Source of the DNA: Hybos culiciformis
Lineage: Eukaryota > Arthropoda > Insecta > Diptera > Hybotidae
Length of the DNA: 64,000 bases
Direction: 5' to 3'
NCBI GenBank assembly: GCA_964007475.1
Contig: OZ023273.1
Coordinates: forward strand, 125,597,812 to 125,661,811
A model generated the notes under the pieces. The model had not been told where the DNA came from. It saw only the letters and a list, made by a program, of their open reading frames with translations, and did no database searches. Positions 1 through 12,500 of the stretch are shown here, piece after piece. How positions within the stretch are numbered: the first letter of the stretch is position 1; each line of letters starts with the position of its first letter. The translations under genes and the position numbers were made by a program.

Positions 1-3000
1 GTTAATTGGGATTCTGGTCATAGGACAAATTATAGAGTTGGTTATCAAGATCAGTATGATTTAATAATTGTAGATAACGCACAAGTTGGTGAGCTCCGTT
101 ATAAATATTTCCTGTTTATTTTTATTTAAATATATTATTCATACTAGTTAATAACATTTTCAATTTCATTAATTTTTGTTATTTATCTAACGTAGAATGT
201 ATTAAAATTTATTAAACAAATAGATTTTAGTTATGGACCCTTATTTTCAAAACTAATTGTCATATTTTTCATTAGTTGTAGATCACTGCAATTTCCTTAA
301 ATAAATTAAAAATATAACAAATTTATGTTAAAAAAACTTCAATTGGTAAATGACAAGGTCCCAACACCTTCTCAAATATGTTGTTAAGAAATGACATAAT
401 GATTTATTTAGTTTCTAAATTATTTCAATGGAACACAAGCACTTCGCTTTTGGAACCTACTTTCATCACAAAAAAAAAAAACAATTTTAATATGGAATTT
501 TTCTGTTTAAATTAAAACTTTTTTTATATAGATTGTTTATTAATTTTGTTTTTTATAGGTGTTCGGCATTCAAATGTAGCTTGCGATGGATGTTCGAAAA
601 GTGGAATAGCTGGAATTGTATTTAAATGTGCAGAATGTCCAAATTTTCATTTATGCTCGGCTTGTTATGGAAATGATTGTCATGATTTGGAACATTGTTT
701 TATTCGATATACCACGCCATCTTCAATGGGGTATACTCTCGATAATTCATATAATTTTTTTTGTAGAATATTAAATTACTAAAAATTTCTTCTTGGCTTC
801 TAAGGGTGCGAATTCCTCAAAGAAAATCATCCACTAAACTAATGCTGAGGGGAATTTTTGTTGGTGCAAAAGTTATTCGGGGTGCTGATTGGGAATGGGG
901 TCATCAAGATGGAGGAGAAGGTAAAATGGAATATTTAAAAAAGTTGAAAAAAATTATAATGTAATTACTTATTTATTTTTAGGAAAAACTGGGCGTGTAT
1001 TAGAAATTAGAGGATGGGATAATGAATCTTGTCGAAGCGTTGCGAATGTATCATGGGCTTCAGGATCAACAAGTAATTTTTGTTTATATATTTTGGAACT
1101 TTTAATAAAACTTATTGATCAACTATTGGCATACTCTATCTACAATAATACTAAGTGAAATCAATTTTAAAGACTTTATTTAAATAATTAAACTCTCATA
1201 AGAATAATACTATTAAAACTCTCATAAGAATAATACTATTAAAACTAAAAAAATTTATAATTTTTTTTTAGATGTTTACAGGCTAGGTCATAAAGGTAAT
1301 GTTGACTTAAAATGTGCCACTCCAACATCAGGTGGATATTACTATAAAGAGCATATGCCAGTTCTAGGTAGGTTTATTATTCAAATTATTTACTGGCACA
1401 TGATATAACAAAAAAAAAAGAATTTTTATTGAATGATGTTATAACATTTAATTAAAAATCAAAAAAAGAAATTGTTTTAATAAATAAAATTTTCGTTTCA
1501 AAATTAAATTATTTTTACCTGTTGATGCTTTTAAGGGCAACCAGAGGAACAACAACCTATAGCTCCAAGTGTGAAAATGAATTTTTGCGTTGGAGATAGA
1601 GTTAAGGTGTGTTTAGATGTTGAAGCATTACAGGAGTTGCAACAAGGTCATGGTGGTTGGAATCCAAGAATGATAGAACACCTGTCGAAGGTTGGTTCTG
1701 TTCATAGAATTACTGAAAAAGGCGATATTAGGTTTGTAAATTTAAATTTATTATAAATTAATATGAAATAATTTAAGTTTTGATTTCAGAGTTCAATATG
1801 AAAACTGTCCAAATAGATGGACATTTCATCCTGCTGCATTGAAAAAAGTTTGCTCATTTCGTGTAGGTGACTTAGTTACAATTATAAGTGAAGTTTCTAA
1901 AGTACAGCAGCTGCAAAAAGGACATGGCGAATGGATCGAACCAATGAAAAATGTAAATAATTTTAATGGATAGTGCACATTTCAATTAACATTAACAGAG
2001 AGTCGTCTGAGTTATTTCTCAATTTTTCCTATAAATCTTGTAGCTCCTTTTTCCGTCTCCTTATCGAGAGATTGATGATTGTTCATTTTTTTTTTAATTT
2101 CTAGTGTTTTTTTTTTCTTATTTTAGGTCTTAGGAAAAATTTGTAAAATTGTTAAAGTGTATTCTGATGGTGATTTACGAATACAGCAATTAGATGATGG
2201 TTTCGAATGGACAATGAATCCAAAATGTGTTAAACTCGAAAGATCGCAATTGGCCTCGGCAGCGGAAAGATCTAACAGCATGATGGATTTAAGTCATCAA
2301 AGAACAGATCATGTAATGACACCATTATCCGGATTAAGCGGTTCATCATTAGCTGACAAGCTCGTAAGAGAAGCCGCACAAGGGCACATTGATTACGTTA
2401 AACAATACATTGAACAATATCCGTCTCAAGTAGACGTGCTAAGTGGTGGTAAGACTTGCCTACAAGTAGCAGCACATCAAGGGCATGTTAATTTAGTAAA
2501 ATATCTAATATCAGTTGGAGCTAATGTAAATGCTATAGATAAAGAAGGTGATTCTACTTTACATTATGCTGCCTTTGGTAATCAGCCAGAAACAATGAAA
2601 ATTTTACTTCAAAACGGTAAATATCACTTGTTTTACAATAATTTAAAAAAAAAGTATAAAGATGCGAAATGGGGCTAGAGTTTATGCAAACATTACAGAA
2701 GTCAATAAATATTATATCATTTGATTTACTGGTAGAATGATCTTACATAGATTTTCGTATTTTGCCGTTGTTTTTACTTGGAATTATTTTACAAAGTCTT
2801 CTCAAATTTCAAATAATTTATATTTTTACGTTTTAGGTGCAAAAATTAATTTCTTAAATGCCAGTCATTGTTCAGCATTGCATATTTGTGCGCACAAAAA
2901 AACACCACATTGTGTTCGTATTTTATTAGAATTCAATGTGAATGTAAATGTTCAAGATTCTTATGGTGACACTGCTCTTCATGATGCCATAGGAAAAGAG

Positions 3001-5321
3001 AATTCTGAAATAGTTGAATTACTTTGCAATGCACCAAATTTAGATTTCACTGTTAGAAATAAAAGAGGTTTCAATGTTTTACATCATGCCGCTCTTAAAG
3101 GAAATGTATTAGCTACAAAGAAGATATTATATTTGGCAAGGCAATTGGTTAACGTTAAAAAAGATGATGGATTTTCAGCTTTACATTTGGCTGCATTAAA
3201 TGGTCATGCTAAAGTTTGCGAAGCTCTTATTGTAGAAGGAAATGCTGAAATAGATATTCGAAATAATCGTCGGCAGACACCATTTTTATTGGCAGTCTCT
3301 CAAGGTTATTATTTTTTGATAAATTAATATTATAATTTTAGTATTATTCTTTTGTCATAATTTTTTTTGTAATGAACATTTTTAGGCTACATTTTTCTCT
3401 TACATAAAAAGTATTTATTTTATTTAATTTTGACTTATATTCAATAATTGATATTCTTTAAAAGGACATTCGGCAACAATTGAAAAACTTGTAAGTTTAA
3501 AATGTGATATTTCTGCCAAAGATGAGGACGGTGATAACGCTATGCATTTGTGTGTCATTAAAAAAGCAAATTTTCAAAATACTGTACCTCCTGACGGATC
3601 TGAAATTTCAACAATTTACAAGCAGTTAGAAAAAATAAACGATTGCCGCTATATGTATGCAATACTATGCTACTTAGTTAAAAAAGGTTGTAAAATTGAA
3701 ACAAACAATAAGGGTAAGACAAAAGTATTTCTTTCATAATATTTGAATATTTTACTAAAAATGTTTGGAATTTATAACAAAAACAAAATATTTGCAGGTG
3801 CTTCTGTTTTTGATTGGATTCCAGACAAAGACTTCCAGAATTTGGTATTATCTTATCAACAAAACTCGAAGGATCAATCGACAAATGAAGCACCTAGTAA
3901 TAACTTTGCAACGTGTGCTAATAATATAGAAAATGCACTTCAAGCATTTAATCTGAACGAATCACATAATACGTTAAATATACAATCGAATCAAAGCTCT
4001 AGTCATTGCAGTAATAATCGAAATGCAATATTACCAAATAACGCGACTGAAGGTAATCTTCTTGGCCAAACTTCAAATCAAAATATTCAAATTCCTGATA
4101 AGCCAAATGATAGTGAAAATGCCATTAATACAACTTCTCTTTACGTCGAAATGTGTTCTACAGTTGGAAAAAAGAAAGAAGAGTTACAAAAAGGCTCACC
4201 AAGCTCCACATCAGGCTCGTCATCTCACTTAAGTAGAAAGCAATTAAATACTGTTAGTAACAGCGGAAATAAAACACAAATAATTTTTACAAATCCTCAA
4301 GAGTGCATAGTTTGCAATGAAACTCTAATTCTAGTTATTTTTGAACCATGTCGTCATCAAATATCATGTGAAGAATGTGGTATTAGAATGAAAAAATGTT
4401 TATGTTGTGGAGTTACAATAGAAAGTCGTTTAAGCATTAGTGGAAAAGAAGTGAGATTGCCATCTACGGATCGTTTACGTTATTTGGAAAATAAAATTCA
4501 AGAATATGAAGAATCTCATTATTGCGGTATTTGTATGGAAAGAACCCGGGATGTAGCATTTCTTTGTGGCCACGGTAAGAACATTTTGAAGTTAATATTT
4601 AATAATGACATGTAGTATTTCTTAATTATGATTTGTACTCAACAAATCAACTTTTTTTTTTCTATTTCCAACTATTAACAAGTGTAGTTGTGTCATAAAA
4701 TGTGTAGCATCTGTTTTAATTATTATATTAAAAGTTCAGTGATACCTTTATATTAATTTCCTATTATAATTTTTTAAATTTTTCAACTATATTAGTAAAT
4801 TATTGAGGCTCAATTCTTAGAATAAATTTAATAAATTTATTTTAATTAAATTTATTTGATATATTTTCATTTATTAAACAGCTTCCTCAGGAAATATTTT
4901 TAAAAACTTATATTATTTAAAAATAAAAAAAAAATAAACAACTAAAATCTTTTTCAATAAATTAAAATTAAAATTTTAATTTTTAAAAATAAACAATTTA
5001 ATAATTTAGATTTGAATATCATATTCGCAATATTTTTTTATTTCAATTTACTATTTATTTCTATATTGTACATTAATTAATGTGAGGGAAAAAAATATTT
5101 CTCTTCGAAACTGCTAACTCCTCCAAAATTATGTCTTTACCTTTTTATATTTCATTTTGCTCTTGATACTACATACTGTGCTTATAATTTACAAAAAAAA
5201 AAATTTAAATAGTATTATTAAAAAAAAATTTATTTCAGGTGCATGCTCAAGATGTTCACAAACATTAAGAACATGCCATATGTGCAGAAAACCTATTTCC
5301 ACTAAAATCAATTTGTACTGA
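1..5321 (+). CDS. mib2: Mind bomb 2-type E3 ubiquitin ligase (3' part)
   Basis: Partial at the left edge. Coding exons: 1-88, 559-730, 805-920, 983-1072, 1272-1367, 1536-1731, 1790-1952, 2127-2616, 2837-3304, 3465-3713, 3798-4574, 5239-5321 (stop TGA 5319-5321); phases close and give 995 residues from the window start. In order I see the end of a first MIB/HERC2 domain, a ZZ zinc finger (CDGC, CAEC, CSACY), a second MIB/HERC2 domain (WEWGHQDGGEG), the two mind-bomb-specific repeats (GHGGWNPRM, GHGEW), about eight ankyrin repeats, a low-complexity Ser/Asn linker, a RING (CIVCNE...CEEC...CLCC) and a last RING (CGICME...CGHG...CHMCRKP) split by the final intron. Two RINGs and the VIRGADWEWG stretch fit MIB2 rather than MIB1, which has three. 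The family ubiquitinates Notch ligands; in flies mib2 is mainly linked to muscle maintenance. The N-terminus lies left of the window. Confidence 0.93.
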
Positions 5322-6126
5322 AGTGGAAATATAATAATATTGAATGTTTTTTATATAATATATACATATGTATGTAGGCCAGGATCAAAGGAAAATCTTT
5401 ATTGATTAAGTTTTTATAAATTAAAAAGATTATGTAAAAAAATTATTCATTTTTCATTTATTAATTATACATTTGATGTATCATATTATTAATTAGACTT
5501 AAAAAATTTACCAAAATATTATTGAATACTGTTTTAAAATAAAATTGAAAAGAGAAGAATTAAATTTCAATATGTAGTCAAAGTCTACAAAAAAAATTAC
5601 AAATTACAGATTAATAAATTAATAATTATGTATTACTTTTCGAAATCAGTGTTTTGTATTGTATTAATTAAGTCATTGGATAAGCCATTCCCAAGCCAAT
5701 TTTTTTTATATTTAAAAGAAAGGATTGATGATACATTGAATGCACTGGATTTTTACTTAGAAAATTTATTAAAAATTTTGATTCAATAAAAAAAATATTT
5801 TTTTTCTAATTGTTTATTATTTTTTAACTGGCAATATCTGCTTTTTGGTTTTACGTCTAATTGAAGTGTGTAAAATTTAATAGTGTACAAATTTTCTTTA
5901 TTTTAAAGATTTGAAATGCTTTTGATATCTTGCGTTCAATGTACTACATATAAGTAAATAAAATTAAAAATTTTGGCTTGTAAAAAAAGACTTAATGTAA
6001 CAAAAATATGTTATTTATCATAACATCATAACATTTTTATATCAATTGTTTAAATTGTAATATTTGATAGATATTTTTTTACGATATCTGTGTTTATTTA
6101 TTATTTAATTAATAATTTATTCATTA
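5322..6126. other. Intergenic, mib2 3' flank
   Basis: AT-rich sequence downstream of the mib2 stop codon, presumably holding its 3' UTR. AATAAA-like words occur near 5536 and 5786 but I cannot choose the poly(A) site. No ORF or repeat of note was seen. Confidence 0.5.
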
Positions 6127-6665
6127 AGGCCGGTATTCAACTGGAGATAAAATCAACTTTTTCATATAAAATTTTATCTCAGATAAATTTTAGTTGAGTG
6201 AATTTAATTTATCGGTACCCAACTGAAGATAAATGGAAATTTATCTGAGTAAAAATTGTATGAAAATATTTTCACTCAAATAAATTTTATTTCAAAAATT
6301 TATCTTGCAAAGAATGTTTTGAACATTATTTTCAAAATAAATTTTGACATTAGGTCGTGTAAAAAGAATTTGACGTTTGTTGTTTGACGAAAACAAACAA
6401 AAATCAGAAACTAAAATAATTTCTAAACTGAAATTGGTAAAAAATATTAAAATTAAAATAATTGTTTAATTTAATAAAATAAAATAATATTAGTAAAATT
6501 AATTAAATAAAATGGTTGAAAGTTGGGAGGTAAGTAAATTAAAAATAAAATTGTTTAGGTAGTTTTTATCAAAATATATTTAGTGTCAATTTTTATCTCA
6601 CTCAATAATGTTCCTTTTCAAGATAAAATTTATCTTGTACTTTATCTTCAGTTGAATACCGGCCT
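6127..6665. mobile_element. PIF/Harbinger-type MITE with TTA target duplication
   Basis: A 539-bp element with 25-bp terminal inverted repeats that differ at one base (left begins AGGCCGGTATTCAACTG at 6127; the right end is its reverse complement ending at 6665). It is bounded by TTA at 6124-6126 and 6666-6668. A 3-bp TWA duplication and termini starting with a GGCCGGTATTC word are characteristic of PIF/Harbinger elements. Subterminal copies of the TIR words (for example CCCAACTGAAGATAAA near 6218) occur inside. No transposase is encoded, so it is non-autonomous. A short ATG-led stretch followed by GGTAAG near 6511-6535 looks like the remains of a first exon plus splice donor. Confidence 0.85.
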
Positions 6666-9440
6666 TTAAATAAAACAGAAATTCGATGCTTAAAAAAGAA
6701 ATAAAAATTAAGAGTGAAAATTATTAAAAGTTATTTTAATAAGTAATAGAGTTATTTAAATGAAAATACTATATTTAAAGTTCTATAAAACAATATGTGT
6801 GAGTCACTTTATTTACTCATTAATTTAAAATATATAAAGTTTTGTTTTATAATGTTTGATATTAACGGCTTAATGAGGTTTTTCTTAAACAAAATATTAA
6901 CATTGTTGCATGGTTAATACTAAACTAACTTAGGCCTAATTTCAGCATTCCTTTGCTCATTTTTATATTTCTATAATGAAAAAAAGACAATCATTATGTA
7001 TATTTTAATGTTAGAAGAATGACGCAGTCTCGTCATTAGATGTTTTTAATTTAAAACAGAATATTATAAAGTAAAAAGCAGTTCTTTACTCTATTTTTTA
7101 ATTTACTTTTTAATCTTTTTTTATTTTATTTTTTAATTTTTTTTTTAATTATTTTTTTTAATTATTTTTAATTTTGCTACATACATAAATGAAATAAAAA
7201 AATTAGAGCGTTGTTTATTACTCTATTGTCTATTGTGTTTGAAATATTTCTTTGATTTAATCATTTATTTCAAAAATGAATTATTTCGGAGCATAAAATT
7301 AATAGTAGTGCTTCTCTTAAAAAGTTTTTAGGATAAAAATATATTATTATATTTTTGTTCAGAATATTTTTATTCTAAAATATTTTTCATGAGAAATACT
7401 AGTACATATTAAGAAATAATATTTAGTTTTTTGTTCAATTCAATTGGGACTAGAGCACAAAAAAATTTAAAAAAAACTTAATATTATTTTAAAAATATTT
7501 GAACTAATTTTTTTTCTAAACTTCAGCATTTACTATTACGTCTTTATTGTAATATTAGAATATTGTACTTTCTTAACAACATTTTTATTTTCTATTTACA
7601 ATTTCTTTATGCTTAATTTTTTTAGCCTTATTAGGTTCAAGATAGTTCGATCTATTACTAAAAAAATTGCCTTTCAATTTAATTTACGTTATTATTATTA
7701 TTATTCTTAATTAATTAATTATTCATCAAAGCATAAGAATATTGTACTTTACAGTTTTTATAATATTAATGTTTAAAATTCAAGATAGTCAATATATATC
7801 TTTCAAATTAGAGTGAAAAGACTTTCAAGATAGATACATGCATACTAATTTTTATTTCGGGAATAAGATACTTTTTTTTAATTATTGTTGTTTAACACAA
7901 ATATTTTTAATGTCAACTTATCACTATTATATTTCATTTTCAAATGGAATATTAAGATTTAGATTGATTTAATTTAAGTGTTATATCCAATTTTATTAAA
8001 TCATTATTATTAGCAACAGAAGAATGCGAAAAACCAGTTTCACATGTTATCGTTCTTTTCTTTCAAACATAGATTATTAACCAATTGAATTTGTATTTAA
8101 CCAATTGATTTTTTATTTAACTAAAGCTGAGAACCCTAAACTTTCTTTGCATTGGATTATATAAAATTAAATCGCTAATTCTAATTCTAATGCGACCAGC
8201 AATGCGGGGAGATTATTCTTCAATTTAATTTAAACTCATAAGGCTTACAATTATACTTATAAAATTTGTGAGAAAAATAAAATTTTTACCATAATATCGA
8301 AATATTAATTAATATATATTAGAAAAATTAAGTTAAAAAAGTTAATATAAATTGTACATTATAATAATTTACATTTTCATATTGCGTCAAATTTTCAGTT
8401 CAAGTTAAACAAAATAAGATTCACTAAAAAAATCACATTTAAAACTTTTTCTTCAATTTTTTTTTTTTTCATAAACATGAGATTCTAAAAGAATATTATT
8501 TCAGGGGAGGGTTATTATGAATTACGATCGAAAGTAAAAATTGAACGAAAGTTATATTCTCCTTTCCATTCGAATGAAATTAGAAATGTATATTCATTGA
8601 GTATCATCAAAATAGAATTTTCGTGAGATTTTTACGTTCGATCGTTATTCCTAATAACCCCCCAGAGTAAAGATATAAAAAAAAAACTTATCTATAAAAT
8701 GTACCATACCTGAACTGAAAAACAAATATTAAATAACACAATGACAACATTGAAAATAATTTTGATAATGCTGACGGAAAATACTTGGAATTATGCATAA
8801 TTTATATAAGAGAAGTTTTAGACTTTTTTTTTGTTTTTATTCAAATGAACTAATTTTAACGTAGTTGAGTAGGATATATGACATTGTGCGTTTTCAAAAA
8901 TATTGTAGAAATATTTAACTCATATCTTCAATCTGTAACTTTTTTTTTTGTAAAAAATTAGCTTAAATAATTAAAATATATTTGCATTAGGCTAAAACTT
9001 TTAAATTTAAACAATTGATATGTATATTGTAAAAATCTTTCAAAGTCCTCACAAAATCTACATAAATTCTTTATATAATTAAATTTTTTTTAAATAATTT
9101 TTATGGAAAAAAAACCTGTATAAATATTATATTAATTTTATCAGATTTTTATCGAATGCAATAAAATTAAATTTGAAAAAATATTATAATTTTTATTTTA
9201 TTTTCACAGGATTATACTTAGTCCTTTATTAACAGTAATGAATAACACTAATAATAACTACTTATAGTGTGATCAAATTTTTAATGAAGGTGATATAAAT
9301 ATCTGCTAATTCCATCTGTTTTAAATAAGTCAACTTGACCATTATATTATTACCTTGTTTTGATATTCGATACGCTATAAAATGTACATGTAAGTACTCC
9401 TTAATTATTAATGTTAATAATTTAAAATTCTAATATCATG
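6666..9440. other. Intergenic region between mib2 and Hand
   Basis: Convergent intergenic DNA between two 3' ends. Very AT-rich, with T- and A-runs around 7080-7180 and one short TIR element at 8504-8663 listed separately. No supported coding sequence. Confidence 0.5.
8504..8663. mobile_element. Short palindromic TIR element (MITE)
   Basis: About 160 bp whose two ends are inverted copies of each other over roughly 45 bp: GGGTTATTATGAATTACGAT on the left and, on the opposite strand at the right, GGGTTATTAGGAATAACGAT, continuing as CGAAAGTAAAAAT versus CGAACGTAAAAAT. The ends are G-rich (GGGGAGGG and CCCCCC on the plus strand). No coding capacity and no confident target duplication. The superfamily is not clear to me. 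Confidence 0.65.
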
Positions 9441-9524
9441 TTATTTTAATTCTGATGCCCAAACCTCTTCTGGCCAACCAGTTCGTCCCTTCTTAATAAC
9501 GTAAACATCTTTAATATTTTTGAC
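9441..9524 (-). CDS. Hand: Hand terminal coding exon
   Basis: The 84-base last exon sits 6.7 kb from the rest of the gene. The acceptor is the TATAG complement just above 9524 and the stop TAA is at 9443-9441. It encodes 27 residues ending [15 protein letters not shown], matching the conserved HAND C-terminus. Confidence 0.9.
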   Translation of the reverse strand, partial: VKNIKDVYVIKKGRTGWPEEVWASELK

Positions 9525-12500
9525 CTATAAAAAAAACTTAAATAAATAAGAATTTTATACAAAACTTATAAACTTCACATATTTAAATGTTCATCACTTT
9601 TTAACAATATTTAATTTCTTGGTGTGATGTTTTTCGACTGGGCCATAAGCTCACCGCTTTCGGAGTTCTTATGTCCCAGTGAATTTCATATCTTTTTCAC
9701 GTTCGGTTAATCGGGTGCAAAAAAAACCTCCATATTGCGAAAAAAAACATGAAAACTAACTATCGCGCGGAGTAAAAAAAGGTACCCTAGGCTTTTATTT
9801 TAAAAGACTCAATATTGCGATAAAACATGAAATATAAAGTTGTTAGGGCACCTTTTTTATGCCTGCTAACCGAAAAGTATTAAGGATATTTGAAACTAGG
9901 CATTTAAAATTATTTCAATCGCGGACTTATTTTCCATTTAAAGGGACATAACGACATAAGTCCACGAGCAATTTTTCGGCGAACTTAGGTCCCAGTAATT
10001 TCGGCAAATTTATGACTTATTACTACACTGCGACATAAGTTCGCCGTAGTAATTTTAATTTCGGCTGCAGACATATGACCCAGTAACACGACGGACTATT
10101 ATTCCGCGCACTTAAAAAAAACACGTCATACTTTACAAATTATAAAGTTTTTATTACATAAAAAAATATAAGGATTTTCTTCCAACCAAATATATATAGA
10201 TAAAGATATTTATATATATAGATAAAGATATTTATAGCATGAACAAATGAAGTGCATCAGTTGTTTATTAGACTTCAAAAGAAGCTAGCTTAAAATATAA
10301 CGTAATGATCTTAATTGATGTTTGTTCAAGGATAATTAATTTGATGCTTATTAACAAAATCCTAAGTAGAGAACTTCGAAAATAACAAAAGATTCAAGAA
10401 GGGCTTTCATTGTAAACTTCTGATTTATATTTTTGTGCTTTGTTTCGACGTAGACTCCCTAAAATATTACTGGTAGATAAAAAAGGTATGTATATCAATT
10501 ATATACTTTGAAATGTTTTGTAAATATTGACTTAATTTATTTTTTTTTTATATATTTTCGTACGTATGCAAGTATAGTAAAGGTAAAAAAATTTATATTC
10601 GTTTATCTCTAATTTGTATATAATATAATGTTGAAAATTTAAGATAAATTAATAAAGATCGTTCCACCCTTTTTTGCCTCGTATCCGGAATATAAATTTT
10701 TATTTCAAGTATTCAGAAACACTTGAAATATAATTTATTTAAGTTAGTAATGACGACTAAATATTTACATTTTGAATATAATTTTTTTATTTTGGGTGAA
10801 TGTACAAAAAAATCTTTTAATTCTTTTTGAAAACTAATTTTATTTTTATCTTTTAATATTAACGGAAGGAAAATATTTATTAGTATGAATTATTAACATT
10901 TTTAGAAATATTTGGATTACGTCCGTAATGTAAAACAATAATTAATTTTTAATAATACGTTATAATATGAAGGTATATATACCGAAAGGTTTAAAATATA
11001 TACTAAGTTCGAATCTGGTGAAAAGTCGAATATTTAACTATATTTCTTAATTTTTGGTGTAAATATTAATAATGGAAAATTATTTGCTGAACCGACGAAT
11101 ATTTACATATATTTTTGTTCTAATTATTTTAGTCCGCTGAACATTAAATTTTATTCCTCAATAGTAATATTTAAGTAATTTTTTATTACAATCAAAAAAA
11201 AGTTTAATAAATTTATCAATTCGAAATTTAAATGTATTATAAATAATCTAATTTTACTAAGTTGATTAAAGCGTTAAGGATCAGTCAGTGCAAAGGCAAA
11301 ACAGCTGGTAGTATGAACATAATGATATGTTGCAATTGAAATTGATAAAAATTAAATGGAACAGTATACCTAATAAATGAAGTATTGGAACCCTTTCTAA
11401 ACATTTCGATCTAAAATTCTTTCGGATACATTTTTGTAAAGTCGACGGCAAGACGCCCAGACGGATAGACAAACAGAAAAAGGAAAATATATACAGTACG
11501 TTTTTGATTAAAAACGGACTAAAAACTAATGATCAACCTGATTTAAAAAATATCTTTCAGGGTTTAATATAATAGGTAAATGAAGTAAGGACACTTTAAA
11601 ATTTTACTAAGTCCATTTTTACATTGGTTAATTATGAAAAAAAAACCAATGCAAAAAAGATTATGAACTTTAATTTATAGCGAAATTGCAATTAAACATT
11701 TTTAACAAGATATACTAGTTCTATGGGCAAAAACTATTGAAACTAAAACTTTTATAGAAAAAAAAAGATATGAAATCGCAATAAACATTTTTACATAAAT
11801 TTACACATTTAATTATAAAAAAAAAATTAAAACCAGAAGATTACCCAATCAAATTAAATGTTAGAAAAATTTCTATACAAATTGTATATCAAGAGTTAGA
11901 TATTTAATCCCGAAAACGAAAATCCCGTTTTTAGAAATTATAAATTTAAAAACCCTTAATTCGAAATACCGAAAAAATTGAACCCTAAAAAATTAAACCC
12001 TGCACTCAGAAAAAAAAATTGTTAAATTAAAAGATTTTATAGGTAAAATTAACAAAAAATCTTTATAGATTTTGCGCAAAAGGGTTTATAGTTAAATTAA
12101 AATTGCAAAAATTGTTAATTCAAAAGACATATTACATTGTTAAAATTAACACAAAATTGTTATATTTAAAATGTTAAGTTGTTATTATAACAATTTTAGC
12201 AGTTGAGAAAAAAATATATTGTTACGGTGCCAAACTGTTAAATTAACTATTCGAAATAATTATTTTAAAATAGTTTTTTGTTTTTTTATTTTTTTGGTTT
12301 GTTTTTGTTTTTTTTTCGCCTTTTTTTGTTTTTTTTTCGCCTTTTTTTTGTTTTTTTTTTTGGTTTTTTTTTTGGTTTTTTTTTTTTGGTTTTTTTTTTT
12401 GGTTTTTTTTGGTTCTTTTTTTTTTGTTTTTTTTTTTGTTTTTTTAAATTTTTTTTTTGTTTTTTTTTTATATTTCTTGGTTTGTTTTGTTTTTTTTTTT

